DNA of 64,000 bases from Gp1-AA133 sp963850425 (lineage in GTDB: Bacteria > Acidobacteriota > Terriglobia > Terriglobales > Acidobacteriaceae): positions 62,001-126,000 of the forward strand of contig CAWKLF010000002.1 in the NCBI GenBank assembly GCA_963850425.1. Reading direction: 5' to 3'. The notes beneath the pieces were generated by a model. It worked only from the letters and a program-made list of their open reading frames with translations, searched no databases and was not told the origin of the DNA. Within the stretch, counting starts at the first letter, position 1. Each line of letters starts with the position of its first letter. A program made the translations under genes and the position numbers. Below, piece after piece: positions 16,596-25,547 of the stretch.

Positions 16596-17843
16596 ATGCT
16601 GCAGGCCTTCATAGTCACCTTGCGAGAGGGCGTCGAAGCCGCCCTGATTGTGGGCATTACCCTCGCCTATCTGGCCAAGATCGGGCGCACCGACTTGCGC
16701 CGGTCAGTCTACGCCGGGATGGGGGCCGCTTTCGTCGGAAGCATCGGGGTGGCCATTCTCGTGTCGCGGTTAAGCCTCAACCAGGACATCGTCGAGGGCT
16801 GGGTCATGCTGGCCGCAGCCTTCTTCGTCATCACCATGATCATCTTTATGATGCGTACCGGCAAAAAGATGAAGGGTGAAATCGAGAGCAAACTCCAGTC
16901 GCTGGCCAGCGAAAGCTCGCGCGTTGGAGTCTTCCTGTTCATCTTCCTCATGATATTGCGGGAAGGGGTCGAGACAGTGTTGACGCTTGCCGGCGTGACT
17001 TTAAATTCGACGGAACTGATGACGTTTATCGGTACCCTGCTGGGCGTGCTCTCCGCCGTGGCTTTTGGCGTGATGTTTGTGAAGGGCAGCGTGCGCATCA
17101 ACCTGCAGAAGTTCTTCCGCGTCACCACCGTCATTCTTTGGTTCGTTGCCGCCCAGCTCGTTATCAGCGGCCTGCACGAATTGTCGGAGAACGGCGTGCT
17201 GCCTTCCTCCAAACAGGAAATGGCCATGATCGGGCCCATCGTCCGCAACGACGTCTTTTTCTTCATCACGATTTTCGCGCTGGCCGCCCTCATGGTCCTG
17301 TTCGAGGTGAAGTCGCGCCAGCCGGCGCCGGAAGCGGTCACTCCTGCCGAACGGCGCAAGGCGACGTGGACGGCCCGCCGCGAGCGCCTGTGGATGGGAT
17401 CGGTCTACGTCAGCTCTTTCCTGTTCATCATGCTGGTCACGGCGGAATTTATCTACGCCAAGAGCCTGAGCCAGCCGCAAAAGGCGGCCGAGATTGCATT
17501 CGCGAATGGAGAGGCGTCGATTCCGCTCAACCAGGTCTCGGATGGCGACATCCACTTCTACCGGGCAACCGAGAACGGCGTAGACGTTCGTTTCTGGCTT
17601 TATCAGAAACCTGACGGCAAGATCGCCACGGTTCTGGACGCGTGCGAGATTTGCGGTTCGGTTGGCTTCTACAAGGGTACGACGGGAGTAGTGTGCAAAA
17701 ACTGCGCGGCGCCCATCAATCCGCAATCGGTAGGCATGCCAGGTGGCTGCAACCCGATCCCATTGAAGGTCGAGACTACGGCCGACGCTGTCATTATCAA
17801 GGAAGCGGACGTAGCCGCCCAGACCAGGTTTTTCCAGAAATAG
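16596..17843 (+). CDS. FTR1-family iron permease fused to a DUF2318 domain
   Basis: 415 residues. The first ~270 form an FTR1/EfeU-type permease with the paired iron-binding motifs REGVE at residues 10-14 and 122-126, and about seven membrane helices. After an eighth helix (near 290-310) comes a periplasmic DUF2318 domain with CEICG (Cys350, Cys353), CKNC (Cys367, Cys370) and GGCNPIP (Cys385). FTR1 proteins import Fe3+; DUF2318 is the cysteine-rich partner of the Campylobacter P19/Cj1658-Cj1663 iron system. The ATG at 16596 follows the Fur-like box; earlier starts would be inside it. It precedes two ABC permease genes by 3 bases. Confidence 0.9.
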   Translation: MLQAFIVTLREGVEAALIVGITLAYLAKIGRTDLRRSVYAGMGAAFVGSIGVAILVSRLSLNQDIVEGWVMLAAAFFVITMIIFMMRTGKKMKGEIESKLQSLASESSRVGVFLFIFLMILREGVETVLTLAGVTLNSTELMTFIGTLLGVLSAVAFGVMFVKGSVRINLQKFFRVTTVILWFVAAQLVISGLHELSENGVLPSSKQEMAMIGPIVRNDVFFFITIFALAALMVLFEVKSRQPAPEAVTPAERRKATWTARRERLWMGSVYVSSFLFIMLVTAEFIYAKSLSQPQKAAEIAFANGEASIPLNQVSDGDIHFYRATENGVDVRFWLYQKPDGKIATVLDACEICGSVGFYKGTTGVVCKNCAAPINPQSVGMPGGCNPIPLKVETTADAVIIKEADVAAQTRFFQK

Positions 17844-17846
17844 CCC

Positions 17847-19112
17847 ATGTTCGCCCGGCTCCTCTACGAAAGTTTTCGTCGCCAGAAACGTCGCAAGCTG
17901 CTGGCCGGGGTCGCCATCACTCTGGGCGTAGCAGTCGCGACCGCCATGATTGCCGTGGCCACCGATATTGGAGACAAGATTAATCGCGAGCTGCGCAGTT
18001 ACGGCGCCAACCTGCTGGTTACCCCGCAGGAAGACACGATCGATGTTGAGATCGGCGGCGTGAATCTCAAGCCGCCGAGCGATGGCAACTTTCTCAGTGA
18101 AGCCGACCTGCCCAAGATCAAGGGCACCTTCTGGCGGCATAACATTCTGGGCTTCTCGCCCATGTTGCCAGTGAATGTTTCGATCAGTAGTCCGGGGCGC
18201 ACGCAGGACGTAACGCTGCTGGGAACATACTTCGCAAAGCCTCTCGCTTTCGGCAAGGAGCAGTTCACAACCGGTGTTAAGAACACCCATCCCTGGTGGA
18301 AGGTCGACGGCTCCTGGCCCGTGGATCAGTCCAGTGATGTGCTGTTGGGCGAGCGTCTCGCACGGAATCTGGAACTTCATCGCGGCGACAGCCTCACCAT
18401 CGCCGGGCAGAATCATCGCGTTGCCGGAATTCTCTCAACCGGTGGAACCGAAGATGAGCAGATTGTCGCTCCCCTTCCGGTGGCGCAACAGCTTCTCGGC
18501 AAGCCCGATGCGGTGCGCCGCGTGTACGTGAGCGCGCTGACCAAGCCCGAAGACGCTTTGGCACGCCGAGATCCCAAGACCATGAGCGGCGAACTGTGGG
18601 ATCGCTGGTACTGCTCGCCCTACGTGCAGTCGATTGCCTACCAGTTGCAGGAAGCCATTCCGCATTCTCATGCCGAGCAGATCCGGCAGGTGGCCCAGAA
18701 CGAAGGCACGGTGCTGTCGCGCATCAAGGGCCTGATGCTGCTTATTACGCTGGCAGCCCTGTTCGCGTCCGCCTTGGCAGTCTCGGCGGCGATGGCCACA
18801 GCCATCTTCGAGCGTCGTCGCGAAGTCGGTTTGATGAAAGCTTTGGGCGCAGGCAACTTTGCGGTCGCAGCCTTATTCTTCGCGGAGAGCACGTTGCTCG
18901 CGCTTCTCGGCGGCGTGATTGGCTTTTTCACTGGCTCCTGGCTGGCGCACCGGATCGGGCATTCAATTTTTGATGCGCAGATCACGATCCAGCCCGTGTT
19001 ATTCCCGGTGATTATGGCGATCGCCGTGATTGTGACTTTTGCGGGGAGCGCGGCAGCCATCCGGCGCGCCGTGAAGTTTGATCCTGTCTATGCCCTGCGA
19101 GGTGATGCATGA
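17847..19112 (+). CDS. MacB/FtsX-type ABC permease of the iron operon (first)
   Basis: 421 residues: one N-terminal helix (LLAGVAITLGVAVATAMIAVAT), a large extracytoplasmic domain, then three C-terminal helices (about 290-315, 340-365, 380-405), the MacB/FtsX topology. The C-terminal VGLMKALGAG coupling-type segment precedes the second helix of the last group. It starts 3 bases after the FTR1-DUF2318 gene and overlaps the next permease (ATGA). Its position matches Cj1661/Cj1662 in the Campylobacter system. Confidence 0.88.
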   Translation: MFARLLYESFRRQKRRKLLAGVAITLGVAVATAMIAVATDIGDKINRELRSYGANLLVTPQEDTIDVEIGGVNLKPPSDGNFLSEADLPKIKGTFWRHNILGFSPMLPVNVSISSPGRTQDVTLLGTYFAKPLAFGKEQFTTGVKNTHPWWKVDGSWPVDQSSDVLLGERLARNLELHRGDSLTIAGQNHRVAGILSTGGTEDEQIVAPLPVAQQLLGKPDAVRRVYVSALTKPEDALARRDPKTMSGELWDRWYCSPYVQSIAYQLQEAIPHSHAEQIRQVAQNEGTVLSRIKGLMLLITLAALFASALAVSAAMATAIFERRREVGLMKALGAGNFAVAALFFAESTLLALLGGVIGFFTGSWLAHRIGHSIFDAQITIQPVLFPVIMAIAVIVTFAGSAAAIRRAVKFDPVYALRGDA

Positions 19113-20263
19113 ACGGCACAACGCAGGTTATTCCAAGCGTCGCCGAGCGTCGTGCCGCCTCGCCACACACCTCCATGTTTCTGCGCATGCTGCTGCGGGC
19201 TGCGGTACTGCGCCGCGGGCGTGCCGCGTCGGCGCTGTTGGCGATGGTGGTTGCAGCCGCAGTGGCCACGGCCATGATGAACCTTTACGTCGACGTGCAA
19301 GCGAAGCTTCGCAAGGAATTCCGCAGTTACGGCGCGAACGTGGTAGTGGTCGGGAAAGACGGCACTTCCCTGCCTCCGGACGCGATCAGTAAAGCGGAAA
19401 CAGTGCTGGCAGGCCGCGGGATGGCTGTTCCCTTCGCGTACCTGGTGGCGCGCACTTCGAATGGCCAATCTGTCGTCGTGGTCGGCACGGATTTTGAACG
19501 CATCCAGAAGCTCAATCGCTGGTGGTCAGTGAGTGCGTGGCCCTCTGGTTCGGGCGAAGCGCTCGTGGGAATGCGAGCCCTCTCGGTGGTTTCGCCGGAC
19601 GGCAAGGCGTTCGATCTCAGCTTTCAGGGCCATACGATTAACCTCAAGACCGCAGGCACGCTGCAAACCGGGGCTGCCGAAGATAGCCGGGTCTACCTTC
19701 CCATGGCCGAGTTCTCAGCTTGGAGCGGGATACATCCCTCCACCATCGAAATCGCCGCCAACGGAACAGCCGAGGAGATCAACGGAGTCGTCAGCCGTCT
19801 TGCCGAAGCACTTCCGGTTGCCGATGTGCGACCTGTCCGCCAGATTGTGGAAGGCGAAGCCCGCGTTCTCGGGAAAACGCGCGCCACCCTCTACGCAGCC
19901 GCAATTCTGATCGTACTGACCGCCGCGCTATGTGTGCTCGCCACGTTGACAGGCTGGGTCTTCGATCGCCGTAAAGACTTTGCCATCATGAAAGCGCTCG
20001 GGGCATCGGAAGGACTGGTCAGTGGATTTTTCGCCGCTGAAGCCGCGGCGCTCGGCGCGGTGGGCGCGGCGGTGGGATTCCTGATCGGCATCGGCATCGC
20101 GGCCTGGATCGGCCGCGTCAACTTCAATGCCCCGGTCGTCCCGCGCTTCAGCGTATTTCCTGTGGTGCTCGTCGGAAGCATCGCAGTGGCGCTGCTGTCG
20201 GCTATTGTCCCAATGACGATGCTGCGGCGTGTACAACCCGCTATCATCTTGAAGGGAGAGTAA
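19109..20263 (+). CDS. MacB/FtsX-type ABC permease of the iron operon (second)
   Basis: 384 residues with the same topology as the preceding gene: an N-terminal helix (ALLAMVVAAAVATAMMNLYV), an extracytoplasmic domain that begins with RSYGANVVVVG (shared with the first permease, RSYGANLLVT), and three C-terminal helices. The two proteins probably form a heterodimer energised by the ATPase encoded next. Start overlaps the previous stop (ATGA); the stop is 2 bases before the ATPase GTG. Confidence 0.88.
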   Translation: MNGTTQVIPSVAERRAASPHTSMFLRMLLRAAVLRRGRAASALLAMVVAAAVATAMMNLYVDVQAKLRKEFRSYGANVVVVGKDGTSLPPDAISKAETVLAGRGMAVPFAYLVARTSNGQSVVVVGTDFERIQKLNRWWSVSAWPSGSGEALVGMRALSVVSPDGKAFDLSFQGHTINLKTAGTLQTGAAEDSRVYLPMAEFSAWSGIHPSTIEIAANGTAEEINGVVSRLAEALPVADVRPVRQIVEGEARVLGKTRATLYAAAILIVLTAALCVLATLTGWVFDRRKDFAIMKALGASEGLVSGFFAAEAAALGAVGAAVGFLIGIGIAAWIGRVNFNAPVVPRFSVFPVVLVGSIAVALLSAIVPMTMLRRVQPAIILKGE

Positions 20264-20265
20264 AG

Positions 20266-21501
20266 GTGATCAAGCTTAAGAACGTCAGCCGCCTCTATCC
20301 GGCCAAGGCCGAAGAAAACGGCGGCACCATCCGGGCGCTGGATGACTTCTCGCTGACCGTCGACCCGGGAGAATGGGTCTCGATCATGGGCCCTTCGGGC
20401 TCCGGCAAGTCAACGCTGGTGAACCTGATTGGCTGCCTCGATCATCCGAGCAGCGGCGAAATCTGGCTCGATGGACGGGACGTCGCCAACATCTCCGCCG
20501 CCGAGTTGAATCGCGTGCGCTCCGAAAAGATTGGCTTCGTCTTTCAGCAATTTCACCTCATCCCTTATCTGACGGCAGTCGAGAACGTCATGCTCGCGCA
20601 ATACTTCCACAGCATGACCGACGAGAAGGAAGCACTCGACGCACTGGAGCGCGTCGGATTGAAAGACCGCTGCCATCACGTACCTTCGCAACTGTCGGGC
20701 GGCGAACAGCAGCGCGTCTGCATTGCGCGCGCCCTGATTAACGATCCCAAAATCATCCTGGCCGACGAGCCGACCGGAAATCTCGACGCGCAGAACGAGG
20801 AAATCGTGCTGCGCCTGCTGCGCGAGTTTCACCAGCAGGGACGCACCATTGTGATGGTCACACATGACCCCGTGGTGGCGCGACTCGCCGACCGCCGTAT
20901 CGAGTTGCACCACGGCAAGATCGCCGCGCAGGAAGTCTTTGCTCTGGCCGACGAGGAGCAGTTCGACGAAATTCTCGAAGAACTATGGGTCATGGAAGAA
21001 CACGGCGAACGGGCCGAGTTGGGACGCATGGAAATGCATGGTGCCCTGCCCGTCAGCATCGCCGTGGAAAAGTTGTCCGAGCTTGGACTGGTGACCACCA
21101 GCCCCCATCCGCCGGAATCTCACCGGCACAAGCCTTTCATTAACCCCTGTCACGATGCCATGCGTCCTGAAGGCATTTTCGTTCCCGATGGCAGCGCTTT
21201 GGTCACCCTGACGCCGCGTGGACGCGACAAGGCCGGCAGCATCATTCGCCGGCACAGACTGGCAGAACGCCTCTTCACCGACAGTCTCGCCATGGACAGC
21301 GAAACCGAGATCGAGGAACAAGCCTGCAAGTTCGAGCACATTCTTTCGCCCGGCGCTACCGACAAGATTTGTTCATTCCTCGGACACCCCAAGACGTGCC
21401 CGCACGGCGCCCCCATCCCGCCGGGGCCATGCTGCGGAGGAGATCGACTCAATCATTCAGCATCAGAGTTCACACAAACAGCTCCGGCAGAACGTAAATA
21501 A
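20266..21501 (+). CDS. ABC ATPase fused to a complete DtxR-type metalloregulator
   Basis: 411 residues from GTG 20266. Residues 1-225 are a LolD/MacB-type ATPase: Walker A GPSGSGKS (42-49), signature LSGGEQ (143-148), Walker B IILADEP (163-169), switch His200. Residues 230-390 form a DtxR/IdeR-like protein: a winged helix (EELWVMEE ... ALPVSIAVEKLSELGLV), a ~30-residue His/Cys-containing insert (278-308), TPRGR, then RRHRLAERLFTD and EEQACKFEH. These preserve DtxR metal ligands H79, E83, C102, E105 and H106 (here H330, E334, C354, E357, H358); H98 is replaced by Glu350. The tail FLGHPKTCPHGAPIPPG completes the family. Joining regulator and transport motor is unusual; function inferred as iron sensing or autoregulation. 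Confidence 0.93.
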   Translation: MIKLKNVSRLYPAKAEENGGTIRALDDFSLTVDPGEWVSIMGPSGSGKSTLVNLIGCLDHPSSGEIWLDGRDVANISAAELNRVRSEKIGFVFQQFHLIPYLTAVENVMLAQYFHSMTDEKEALDALERVGLKDRCHHVPSQLSGGEQQRVCIARALINDPKIILADEPTGNLDAQNEEIVLRLLREFHQQGRTIVMVTHDPVVARLADRRIELHHGKIAAQEVFALADEEQFDEILEELWVMEEHGERAELGRMEMHGALPVSIAVEKLSELGLVTTSPHPPESHRHKPFINPCHDAMRPEGIFVPDGSALVTLTPRGRDKAGSIIRRHRLAERLFTDSLAMDSETEIEEQACKFEHILSPGATDKICSFLGHPKTCPHGAPIPPGPCCGGDRLNHSASEFTQTAPAERK

Positions 21502-21578
21502 ACCTCCGATAATCGGAATCCTGCGCACACAGCCGCTCATCTCTCGGGGAGACAGGAAGACTTTCTTCAGGGGATCTG

Positions 21579-22376
21579 ATGGACGCACTTCGACAGCTTA
21601 AGGAAACACAGAAGCAGAGTTGGGTACACTTCACGCCGTTTGAAACCCTCACCACGCCTGCGGCTGCTCGCCTGGTAAAACACGCCGGCGTCGGTCCCGG
21701 TATGGGTGTGCTGGATGTGGCCTGCGGGACCGGAGTAGTTGCGATCACTGCCGCGCGGCTGGGCGCCTCCGTGACTGCGCTTGACCTTACTCCGCAATTG
21801 CTCGAGCGAGCGCGGGAGAACGCAAGCCTGGCCCAGGTGCAGATCGAATGGCATGAAGGGGATGTGGAAGATCTGCCTTTCGAAGATCGCCAGTTCGACG
21901 CGGTGCTCAGCCAGTTTGGACACATCTTCGCGCCCCGTCCAGAAATCGCCATCGCAGAGATGCTGCGCGTTCTGAAGCCGGGAGGCACGATTGCCTTCTC
22001 CACCTGGCCGCCAGAATTTCTTGTCGGCAAAACGGGAGCCTTGGCGGCGCGCTATTCGCCTCCACCTTCCATTCCCGTCGCGCCCCCGATGCTTTGGGGA
22101 GATCCCGAGGTAATCGAGCAGCGCCTTGGCACCGCGGTCGAGGCCATCAGGTTCGAGCGCGCTACGATGCTGGTACCGGCATTGAGCCTCGCCCATTTTC
22201 GCGGCGGAGTGGAACGCGCCGCCGGTCCACTCATCAAGCTGATCGAGGCACTCGCCGCCACCGACCCCAGTCGACTGGCTTCGTTCCGCGCCGAATTTGA
22301 CGCTATCGTCGCGCCTTACTTCGCCGATAACCTTGTGCACCAGGATTACTTGATGACTTCGGCGCGGAAGGTCTAG
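21579..22376 (+). CDS. Class I SAM-dependent methyltransferase
   Basis: 265 residues. The Rossmann-type SAM-binding core is clear: VLDVACGTGVVAITAA (motif I, about residues 47-62), TALDLTPQLLERARE (motif II), EGDVEDLPFEDRQFDAVLSQ (motif III) and MLRVLKPGGTIAFSTW (motif IV). It resembles UbiE/Methyltransf_11 enzymes acting on small molecules; the substrate cannot be inferred. It follows the iron operon after 77 bases and may or may not belong to it. Confidence 0.88.
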   Translation: MDALRQLKETQKQSWVHFTPFETLTTPAAARLVKHAGVGPGMGVLDVACGTGVVAITAARLGASVTALDLTPQLLERARENASLAQVQIEWHEGDVEDLPFEDRQFDAVLSQFGHIFAPRPEIAIAEMLRVLKPGGTIAFSTWPPEFLVGKTGALAARYSPPPSIPVAPPMLWGDPEVIEQRLGTAVEAIRFERATMLVPALSLAHFRGGVERAAGPLIKLIEALAATDPSRLASFRAEFDAIVAPYFADNLVHQDYLMTSARKV

Positions 22377-22471
22377 ATGGGCACAACTGGCAGGAAAGTT
22401 AGGTGGTTCTATACACGTAGGCGTCATGGCAGGACGGTCTAGCGACGCACGGCGGGACTCTTTGCTCTTCG

Positions 22472-23194
22472 CTATCTTTTGCCGAAAACCTCCTTCAATA
22501 ACGCCGTGGTCTGGGCGGCAGGATCCTTGCGGATTTTCTTTTCTTCTTCTCCCAACATAAGAAAGAGGCCGTCCAGCGTTTTGCCGACGACATATTTGTC
22601 GATGTCAAATTGCCCGGCGAGAGCGTTGCCGCCAGGTGCGCTGGCAAGCACCTGGTTGTACTGCTGAACGACGCCCACGCGCTCCATGGAGCGATGGACG
22701 ATGGGCGAGAAAGCGGTCGTGAGATCGGCGGAACTGGTGCGCTTGAAGTAATCGGTGGCGGCGGTATCGCCTCCAGTGAGCACCTGGCGGGCGTCGTCGA
22801 AAGTCATCTTGCGAAGCGCGGAGAGAAAAATCTGCTTGGCTTGAGGAGTCGCTTGCTCGGCGGCACGGTTCATTCCTACTTCAAGTTCGTCGACTCTCGC
22901 TCCCATTCCCAGCATTCGCATGCCTCGGCCAAGGGTCGCGAGTTTGGGGGGCAGCAGGATCCTGATCGCTTGATTCTTCAGGAAGCCGTCGGGCCTGCCG
23001 GTAAGCGCCACTGCTTTCCCTGTGCTCACCTGCAGAGCCTGCTTGAGGCCCGCGATGATCTTGTCGTTGCTCAAGTCGGCGGTGTTGCTGTGCGCAAGCG
23101 TGTCCCCAGCTTTCTTCAGTATCTCGTCAAGCTGAGCAGCGGCATGCGTGGAGCAGCCGAGTGCAACCGCTATGCTGAGCAGGAGAATGCGCAT
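22472..23194 (-). CDS. Secreted DUF4197 protein
   Basis: 240 residues: signal peptide (RILLLSIAVALGCSTHAAAQ) and an alpha-helical body matching the DUF4197 family (LSNDKIIAGLKQALQVSTGKAV, MNRAAEQATPQAKQIF, DARQVLTGGDTAATDYF, FDIDKYVVGKTLDGLFLMLGEEEKKIRKDP). The family is periplasmic and uncharacterised. Divergent from murI, monocistronic. Confidence 0.88.
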   Translation of the reverse strand: MRILLLSIAVALGCSTHAAAQLDEILKKAGDTLAHSNTADLSNDKIIAGLKQALQVSTGKAVALTGRPDGFLKNQAIRILLPPKLATLGRGMRMLGMGARVDELEVGMNRAAEQATPQAKQIFLSALRKMTFDDARQVLTGGDTAATDYFKRTSSADLTTAFSPIVHRSMERVGVVQQYNQVLASAPGGNALAGQFDIDKYVVGKTLDGLFLMLGEEEKKIRKDPAAQTTALLKEVFGKR

Positions 23195-23337
23195 GAAACA
23201 CCTCGGACGGGGAATCGTCGACCGATGATTCTATCGCACCAGCCCGCATGGACCTGTCATGAGTCATGGGGGCAGAGTTGATCCAACGAACCATGCGCAC
23301 ACGATTCCGCACGACATCCTTTATGATGAATTTGAGG

Positions 23338-24159
23338 ATGACTTCCCTAGTGCCCAGACCAACCATTGGAGTTTTCGACTCTGGCTTCGGCGGCCTCACC
23401 GTGCTCAAAGAACTAGTGGCGCTGATTCCGGGCGCCGACTATCTCTACTTCGGCGATACGGCCCGCCTTCCCTACGGATCCAAGTCCGTGGAAACAGTCG
23501 CGAGGTACGCGGTGGAAGCCACGCATTTTCTGGAAGGCCAGTCCGCGAACCTGCTCGTCATTGCGTGCAACACCGCGACCGCACTGGCTCTCGATCAGAT
23601 CACCCGCGCCGCCAAGGTTCCTGTGATCGGCGTGGTCGAACCTGGCGCCGAGCAGGCCGCCGCCGCCAGCAAGGCTCGTCGCGTGGTGGTGATCGGCACG
23701 GAGGCGACCGTCAGCAGCCACGCCTACCTGAAGGCTTTGGAGAGGCGCGGCATCGCAGCCCGCGAGAAAGCTTGCCCCTTGCTGGTTCCGTTGGTGGAGG
23801 AAGGTTGGGTGACTCACCCTGTCACCGAACAGGTAGCTAAGATTTATTTAAACGACGCGTTCGGCGATGGCTTCCACAACGCTGATGTTTTGGTGCTGGG
23901 CTGCACTCACTACCCGCTCATCAAGCCCCTGTTGCGTCGTACCGCGCCGGGCACTGTCAGCGTCGTCGATTCAGCGCACTCCACCGCGCTCGCGGTCGCA
24001 CAGAAAATTCGTGATCTTCATGGAAACGTTCCATCCGAACCACAATCACCCTCCCTGCGCTTTTTCGCGACCGACTCGGTAGAGAAGTTCCGCCGGCTTG
24101 GTCCCAATTTCTTGGGCCATCCAATCAACTCCGTGGAACACGTCGATCTGAAAGAGTAG
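23338..24159 (+). CDS. murI: Glutamate racemase
   Basis: Glutamate racemase makes D-glutamate for peptidoglycan. The catalytic cysteines lie in IACNTATAL and LGCTHYPLI. GVFDSGFGGLTVL at the N-terminus and YFGDTARLPYGSKS are typical. From the ATG at 23338 there are 273 residues. Earlier in-frame ATGs (23323, 23326 and 23266) exist; the start was chosen because family members begin a few residues before IGVFDSG. Convergent with tonB, with a terminator between them. Confidence 0.93.
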   Translation: MTSLVPRPTIGVFDSGFGGLTVLKELVALIPGADYLYFGDTARLPYGSKSVETVARYAVEATHFLEGQSANLLVIACNTATALALDQITRAAKVPVIGVVEPGAEQAAAASKARRVVVIGTEATVSSHAYLKALERRGIAAREKACPLLVPLVEEGWVTHPVTEQVAKIYLNDAFGDGFHNADVLVLGCTHYPLIKPLLRRTAPGTVSVVDSAHSTALAVAQKIRDLHGNVPSEPQSPSLRFFATDSVEKFRRLGPNFLGHPINSVEHVDLKE

Positions 24160-24251
24160 TCGGCAAATTTCCGGTTCTTGATCGAAGATCGTATGGGATC
24201 AGCTGAGAGCCCTCCCTGCCCCTCGTCTCCTCAGTCGTGAAGGTTTTTCCC

Positions 24252-24282
24252 AAAAAGCAAAAGGACCGCACGCGGCGGTCCT
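24252..24282 (-). terminator. Rho-independent terminator downstream of tonB
   Basis: The stem AGGACCGC / GCGGTCCT (24262-24269 and 24275-24282) is followed on the minus strand by TTTTGCTTTTTG. It would terminate the tonB transcript and may also serve murI on the other strand. Confidence 0.8.
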
Positions 24283-24305
24283 CGCTTGAATCTATCTTCT
24301 TAGTC

Positions 24306-25547
24306 CTAGTACAGCCGGAAATCCACTTCCACGCTGATGTAGACGGCCACCGGCTTGTTATCCTTCACTGCCGGATCGAATCGCCAGTTCTTCACAGCCT
24401 CGATAGCTTTCTCATCCAGACCAAGACCAAGGCTGCGCAGAACTTTCATGTCCCGCGGACGGCCATCAGGTCCTACGACGAGCCCAAGAACAACCGTTCC
24501 CTGATACTTCGCCTTGCGTGCTTCTTCCGAATACTCAGGATCGGGCGAGAACACAGGCTTGGGAGCCGAAACGCCGCCACCCACCTTGAAAACGCCGCCA
24601 CCGATGCCACCCCCACGCCCCGGACCGACGCCCGGCCCTTCACCCGAGCCGACGCCGCCTCCGGATCCTGAGCCGATGCCTCCGCCCGACCCCGTGCCGT
24701 TCGAAAGCGGACCGTTCGGAATCGCAGCCATAGGATCGCCGAGATTCGGCATGTTGTTCATCGCCAGCTTGATCTGTGGAGGAACCACGACTGTAGGCTC
24801 AACCGGCAGCTTGGGATTCTCGTTGCGCACCACCACCATGGGCGGCGTGATCTGCTCCATGGCCAACTTGGGCAATCTGCCCTTGGTGGCGGCGAGTTTG
24901 TCGCGATCGCCACCACCGCCGCCGCCACCGACTTGAGTCTTGGAAGGCGGCAGGGGCGGAATATCTGCGTCTGACAGCAGCGGCATCACGGGCCCTTGTT
25001 TTTTCACCACGGTTACAGCGCGGTTTGCATACATCGTTCCGCCAATCAGCAATCCGATCAGCACAACGTGCACTCCGGTAGAGGCCAGCGCGCCATTTTT
25101 CTTGTAATTGTAGAAACCCCAGATATCGCGTACCGCGGCGGGCTTGGAAGTCAACACCAGCGGCGGCAGTTTCTCCGGGAAGAATGCGTCCTTCAAGTTT
25201 GAAAACAGCGACCGGTACCACGGGAGAGCGAGATCGTCGTCAAGCGCATTCTCGCCTTCCACCGGGGTCGAAGTCAGATGGAGCGGCGGCAACTTCGGCG
25301 GGAACATCACGTCCCGCAGGTTGCTGAACACTGACTGCCACCATGGGCGGGTAAGACGCTCGCCCCAAAGCTCGCCTTGCGCCTCGGGCTTCGACGTTAG
25401 TACCAGAGGCGGAAGTTTTTTGGGAAACAGCGCCGCATCAATGCTCGCGAACAGTGATTTCCATAGCGGCACATCGAGCGTGCCTTTAGGCAGGAGTAAA
25501 TCTAATTCGGGCTCGCGATGTTCGGAAAACTGATTTTCTGGTGCCAT
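24306..25547 (-). CDS. TonB-like energy transducer with an N-terminal triple repeat
   Basis: 413 residues. A cytoplasmic N-terminus has three 28-residue repeats (27-54, 68-95, 109-136) at an exact 41-residue period, each of the form P-[LW]-W/Y-x-S-[LV]-F ... FP-x-KLPPL-x-LTS-x-P. One transmembrane helix follows (about 153-175), then a Pro-rich and a Gly-rich linker (about 195-330) and a TonB C-terminal domain (YSEEARKAKYQGTVVLGLVVG and VKNWRFDPA). TonB spans the periplasm and passes energy to outer-membrane receptors. The triple repeat is outside the known TonB layout; it may bind a partner. No exbBD nearby. Confidence 0.88.
   Translation of the reverse strand: MAPENQFSEHREPELDLLLPKGTLDVPLWKSLFASIDAALFPKKLPPLVLTSKPEAQGELWGERLTRPWWQSVFSNLRDVMFPPKLPPLHLTSTPVEGENALDDDLALPWYRSLFSNLKDAFFPEKLPPLVLTSKPAAVRDIWGFYNYKKNGALASTGVHVVLIGLLIGGTMYANRAVTVVKKQGPVMPLLSDADIPPLPPSKTQVGGGGGGGDRDKLAATKGRLPKLAMEQITPPMVVVRNENPKLPVEPTVVVPPQIKLAMNNMPNLGDPMAAIPNGPLSNGTGSGGGIGSGSGGGVGSGEGPGVGPGRGGGIGGGVFKVGGGVSAPKPVFSPDPEYSEEARKAKYQGTVVLGLVVGPDGRPRDMKVLRSLGLGLDEKAIEAVKNWRFDPAVKDNKPVAVYISVEVDFRLY

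Noticed and set aside
17001..18416. 471-codon minus-strand frame opposite the FTR1 and permease genes
   Set aside because: Shadow of two well-supported plus-strand genes; composition is not protein-like.
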